Assembly (NCBI RefSeq): GCF_014635865.1
Contig: NZ_BMDQ01000003.1
Location: 186,001 to 250,000 of the forward strand
Direction of reading: 5' to 3'
DNA: 64,000 bases
DNA from: Winogradskyella haliclonae
GTDB taxonomy: Bacteria; Bacteroidota; Bacteroidia; Flavobacteriales; Flavobacteriaceae
Made by a program: the position numbers and the translations under genes. How positions within the stretch are numbered: position 1 is the first letter of the stretch; each line of letters begins with the position of its first letter. The notes beneath the pieces were generated by a model. It was given only the letters and a program-made list of their open reading frames with translations. It was not told the origin of the DNA and did no database searches. Shown piece by piece: positions 63,032-64,000 of this stretch.

Positions 63032-63433
63032 ATGGCTGGAGAAACAAATTTACCTGAATTAATCAAAGGAATGACTCCAAAACTTAATGATGGAGAATAT
63101 GTGTTTTCGACAATAAACGATATAAGTAAAATCGACCGTTACGATACGATTTGTGAATTCAAAGAAGAGGAAGGAGTAACGATTGTTATTGAGAAAAAAA
63201 AGGCAGACAAATTAAACTTGAGTTATGAATACATAGCTTCTTGGATAACACTTATGATCCATTCTTCGCTTGAAGCTGTTGGATTAACAGCAATATTTTC
63301 AACTGAATTAGCAAAAAATAACATTAGTTGTAATGTAATCGCTGGATATTATCACGACCATATTTTTGTTGATAAAAAAGATGCCAACAAAGCAATGAAT
63401 GTTCTGACAAAACTAACCGAAAGTCAACAATAA
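63032..63433 (+). CDS. ACT-domain protein (cassette D, gene 2)
   Basis: A 133-residue protein of the two-ACT-domain type (ACT_3/ACT_7). The N-terminal half carries [20 protein letters not shown] and [10 protein letters not shown]; the C-terminal half ends [21 protein letters not shown] domains bind amino acids and regulate enzymes or act alone as sensors. It starts on the base after the stop of the membrane protein gene, so cassette D carries a translationally coupled pair, which is rare for integron cassettes. Confidence 0.85.
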   Translation: MAGETNLPELIKGMTPKLNDGEYVFSTINDISKIDRYDTICEFKEEEGVTIVIEKKKADKLNLSYEYIASWITLMIHSSLEAVGLTAIFSTELAKNNISCNVIAGYYHDHIFVDKKDANKAMNVLTKLTESQQ

Positions 63434-63440
63434 AACCAGC

Positions 63441-63591
63441 TGCTAACAATGTATAACCGCATTTGCTTCGCCAGTCGCTGAGCTCGTGTCGGCGGATTCG
63501 ACTTACGTCCGAATCCACTCGGAATTGCTAACGTCAGTGCTTAACCGAAAATTAACGCACATAAACCCGTAATTGGCGGTTATACGAGACC
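63441..63591. repeat. attC-like site 4 (right end of cassette D)
   Basis: End of cassette D TGCTAAC (63441-63447), spacer AAT, a 10-base arm GTATAACCGC (63451-63460) exactly complementary to GCGGTTATAC (63576-63585), an inner hairpin GGATTCG/CGAATCC (63494-63516) and the spacer GAGACC as in site 1. Where GTT is expected (63592) the sequence is ACTAGG, so this may be the end of the array or a degenerate core. Confidence 0.62.
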
Positions 63592-63628
63592 ACTAGGTGT
63601 AATTTATCGAAATAGTTGTAACCTATTT

Positions 63629-63636
63629 TACTTTTG
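63629..63636 (+). promoter_or_regulatory. -7 candidate of the terminal HEXXH gene
   Basis: TACTTTTG, a perfect TAnnTTTG match, 44 bases before the ATG at 63681. It suggests the gene after the array has its own promoter. Confidence 0.45.
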
Positions 63637-63680
63637 AATCGTCTTATAAAAAGAGCAACTTAATCCCTGAATTATGATTT

Positions 63681-64000
63681 ATGATTAAGCTAAAAATAAC
63701 TTGGCGCTATTGTTTAGCATTTTATTGTATTATTATGCTCTATGTATCATTACATGAGTTAATTCATCACTTGGCTGGATATCTTATTTGTGGAGATTGG
63801 GGAATTAAAACATTCAATTATTTTGAAACAGCTTGCGATAATGATAAAAAATCTTTAGCAGCTACATATATAGGTCCGATTTTCACTTTTATGATGATGT
63901 ACTTTGGAATGTATTTATTGAAGAAAAGAAATTCAGAGTATAAAAAACATCTTGGTTTTGCTATTATATTTGCACAATTACCTTTTCAAAGAATGATTTC
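63681..64000 (+). CDS. Membrane HEXXH protein, partial
   Basis: The frame is open to the window edge (106 codons). An N-terminal hydrophobic segment (LAFYCIIMLYVSLHELIHHL) contains HELIH, an HEXXH zinc motif inside or next to a membrane helix, and a second helix follows (YIGPIFTFMMMYFGMYLL). This resembles M50/site-2 or small CAAX-like membrane metallopeptidases. An earlier ATG at 63674 stops after 4 codons. It could be the next cassette gene or the first chromosomal gene after the array. Confidence 0.6.
   Translation, partial: MIKLKITWRYCLAFYCIIMLYVSLHELIHHLAGYLICGDWGIKTFNYFETACDNDKKSLAATYIGPIFTFMMMYFGMYLLKKRNSEYKKHLGFAIIFAQLPFQRMI

Larger units (their letters stand above)
60593..63591 (+). 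mobile_element. Integron-like gene cassette array (no integrase in window)
   Basis: Four units, all on the + strand, each start at a GTT core and end with a sequence complementary to their own first bases: GTTGTAGCCA/TGGCTACAAC (10 of 10), GTTGTGGTG/CACCACAAC (9), GTTGTGCTT/AAGCACAAC (9), GTTAGCA/TGCTAAC (7). The start codons lie 38, 26, 31 and 21 bases after the core. Between units are structured repeats of about 130-150 bases with shared arms (AAY-GGCTAT ... ATA). This is the architecture of integron cassettes with attC sites; the deviant core sequences and missing integrase make it a divergent, integrase-less array. Confidence 0.72.

Noticed and set aside
1-64000. CRISPR array, tRNA, rRNA or insertion sequence
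   Set aside because: No regularly spaced repeats, cloverleaf-type sequences or transposase-like frames were recognised on either strand.

Overview
The window is AT-rich, densely packed DNA from a member of the Bacteroidota, almost certainly a marine Flavobacteriaceae (Winogradskyella/Psychroserpens/Olleya-like; genus not certain). The support is: TAnnTTTG-type -7 promoter elements, few Shine-Dalgarno sites, many lipoproteins and SusC/TonB-type envelope proteins, a type IX secretion C-terminal domain on a nuclease, the fused CcoNO oxidase subunit typical of the phylum, and several DUF6090 proteins. No rRNA, tRNA, CRISPR array, transposase or integrase was seen.

Layout. 1-7.1 kb: MsbA-type ABC exporter, an ECF sigma factor with a membrane partner and a Spy-like periplasmic protein, a YCF48-like lipoprotein, an RsmB-like rRNA methyltransferase and a secreted EndA-type nuclease. 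7.2-19.3 kb: purL, a long-chain acyl-CoA ligase, a small membrane protein, then a MarR regulator heading a fadN-fadA-fadE beta-oxidation operon with two palindromic operators at its promoter. 19.4-31.9 kb: accessory envelope and secreted genes, including four overlapping DUF6090 paralogues, M28, M23 and M1 peptidases, and arginase-, cyclase- and YdeI-family proteins. 31.9-36.9 kb: a LytS/LytR-type two-component pair divergent from a TonB-dependent receptor, with LytTR-like repeats between them. 37.2-45.8 kb: an AAA+/VWA pair, a BNR-propeller protein and an S9 peptidase. 45.9-57.8 kb: a microaerobic respiration block with an Fnr-like regulator, ccoI, ccoS, ccoNO, ccoQ, ccoP, ccoG, ccoH, a SafE-like protein, a universal stress protein and hemN. 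57.8-60.4 kb: a YdeI-like protein, SodC and a second ECF sigma/anti-sigma pair.

Two regulatory readings stand out. Three ATGA-N6-TCAT boxes lie before ccoI, ccoS and hemN, each centred exactly 36.5 bases before the last G of a TAnnTTTG-like element. This suggests that the local Fnr protein activates the whole block. The MarR and LytTR genes likewise sit beside repeated sites that fit self- or neighbour-regulation.

The most unusual part is 60.6-63.6 kb. Small unrelated genes, all on the + strand, start 21-38 bases after a GTT core and are separated by about 130-150 base structured repeats. Each unit begins with 7-10 bases that are the exact reverse complement of the bases ending the same unit, and this sequence differs from unit to unit. 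That is the rule expected for integron gene cassettes with attC sites, but the cores do not match the classical GTTRRRY consensus and no integrase is present. I read it as a divergent, integrase-less cassette array. It carries a DUF2625 protein, a lipoprotein, a decayed DUF6090 gene and a two-gene unit (CBU_0592-like membrane protein plus ACT-domain protein).
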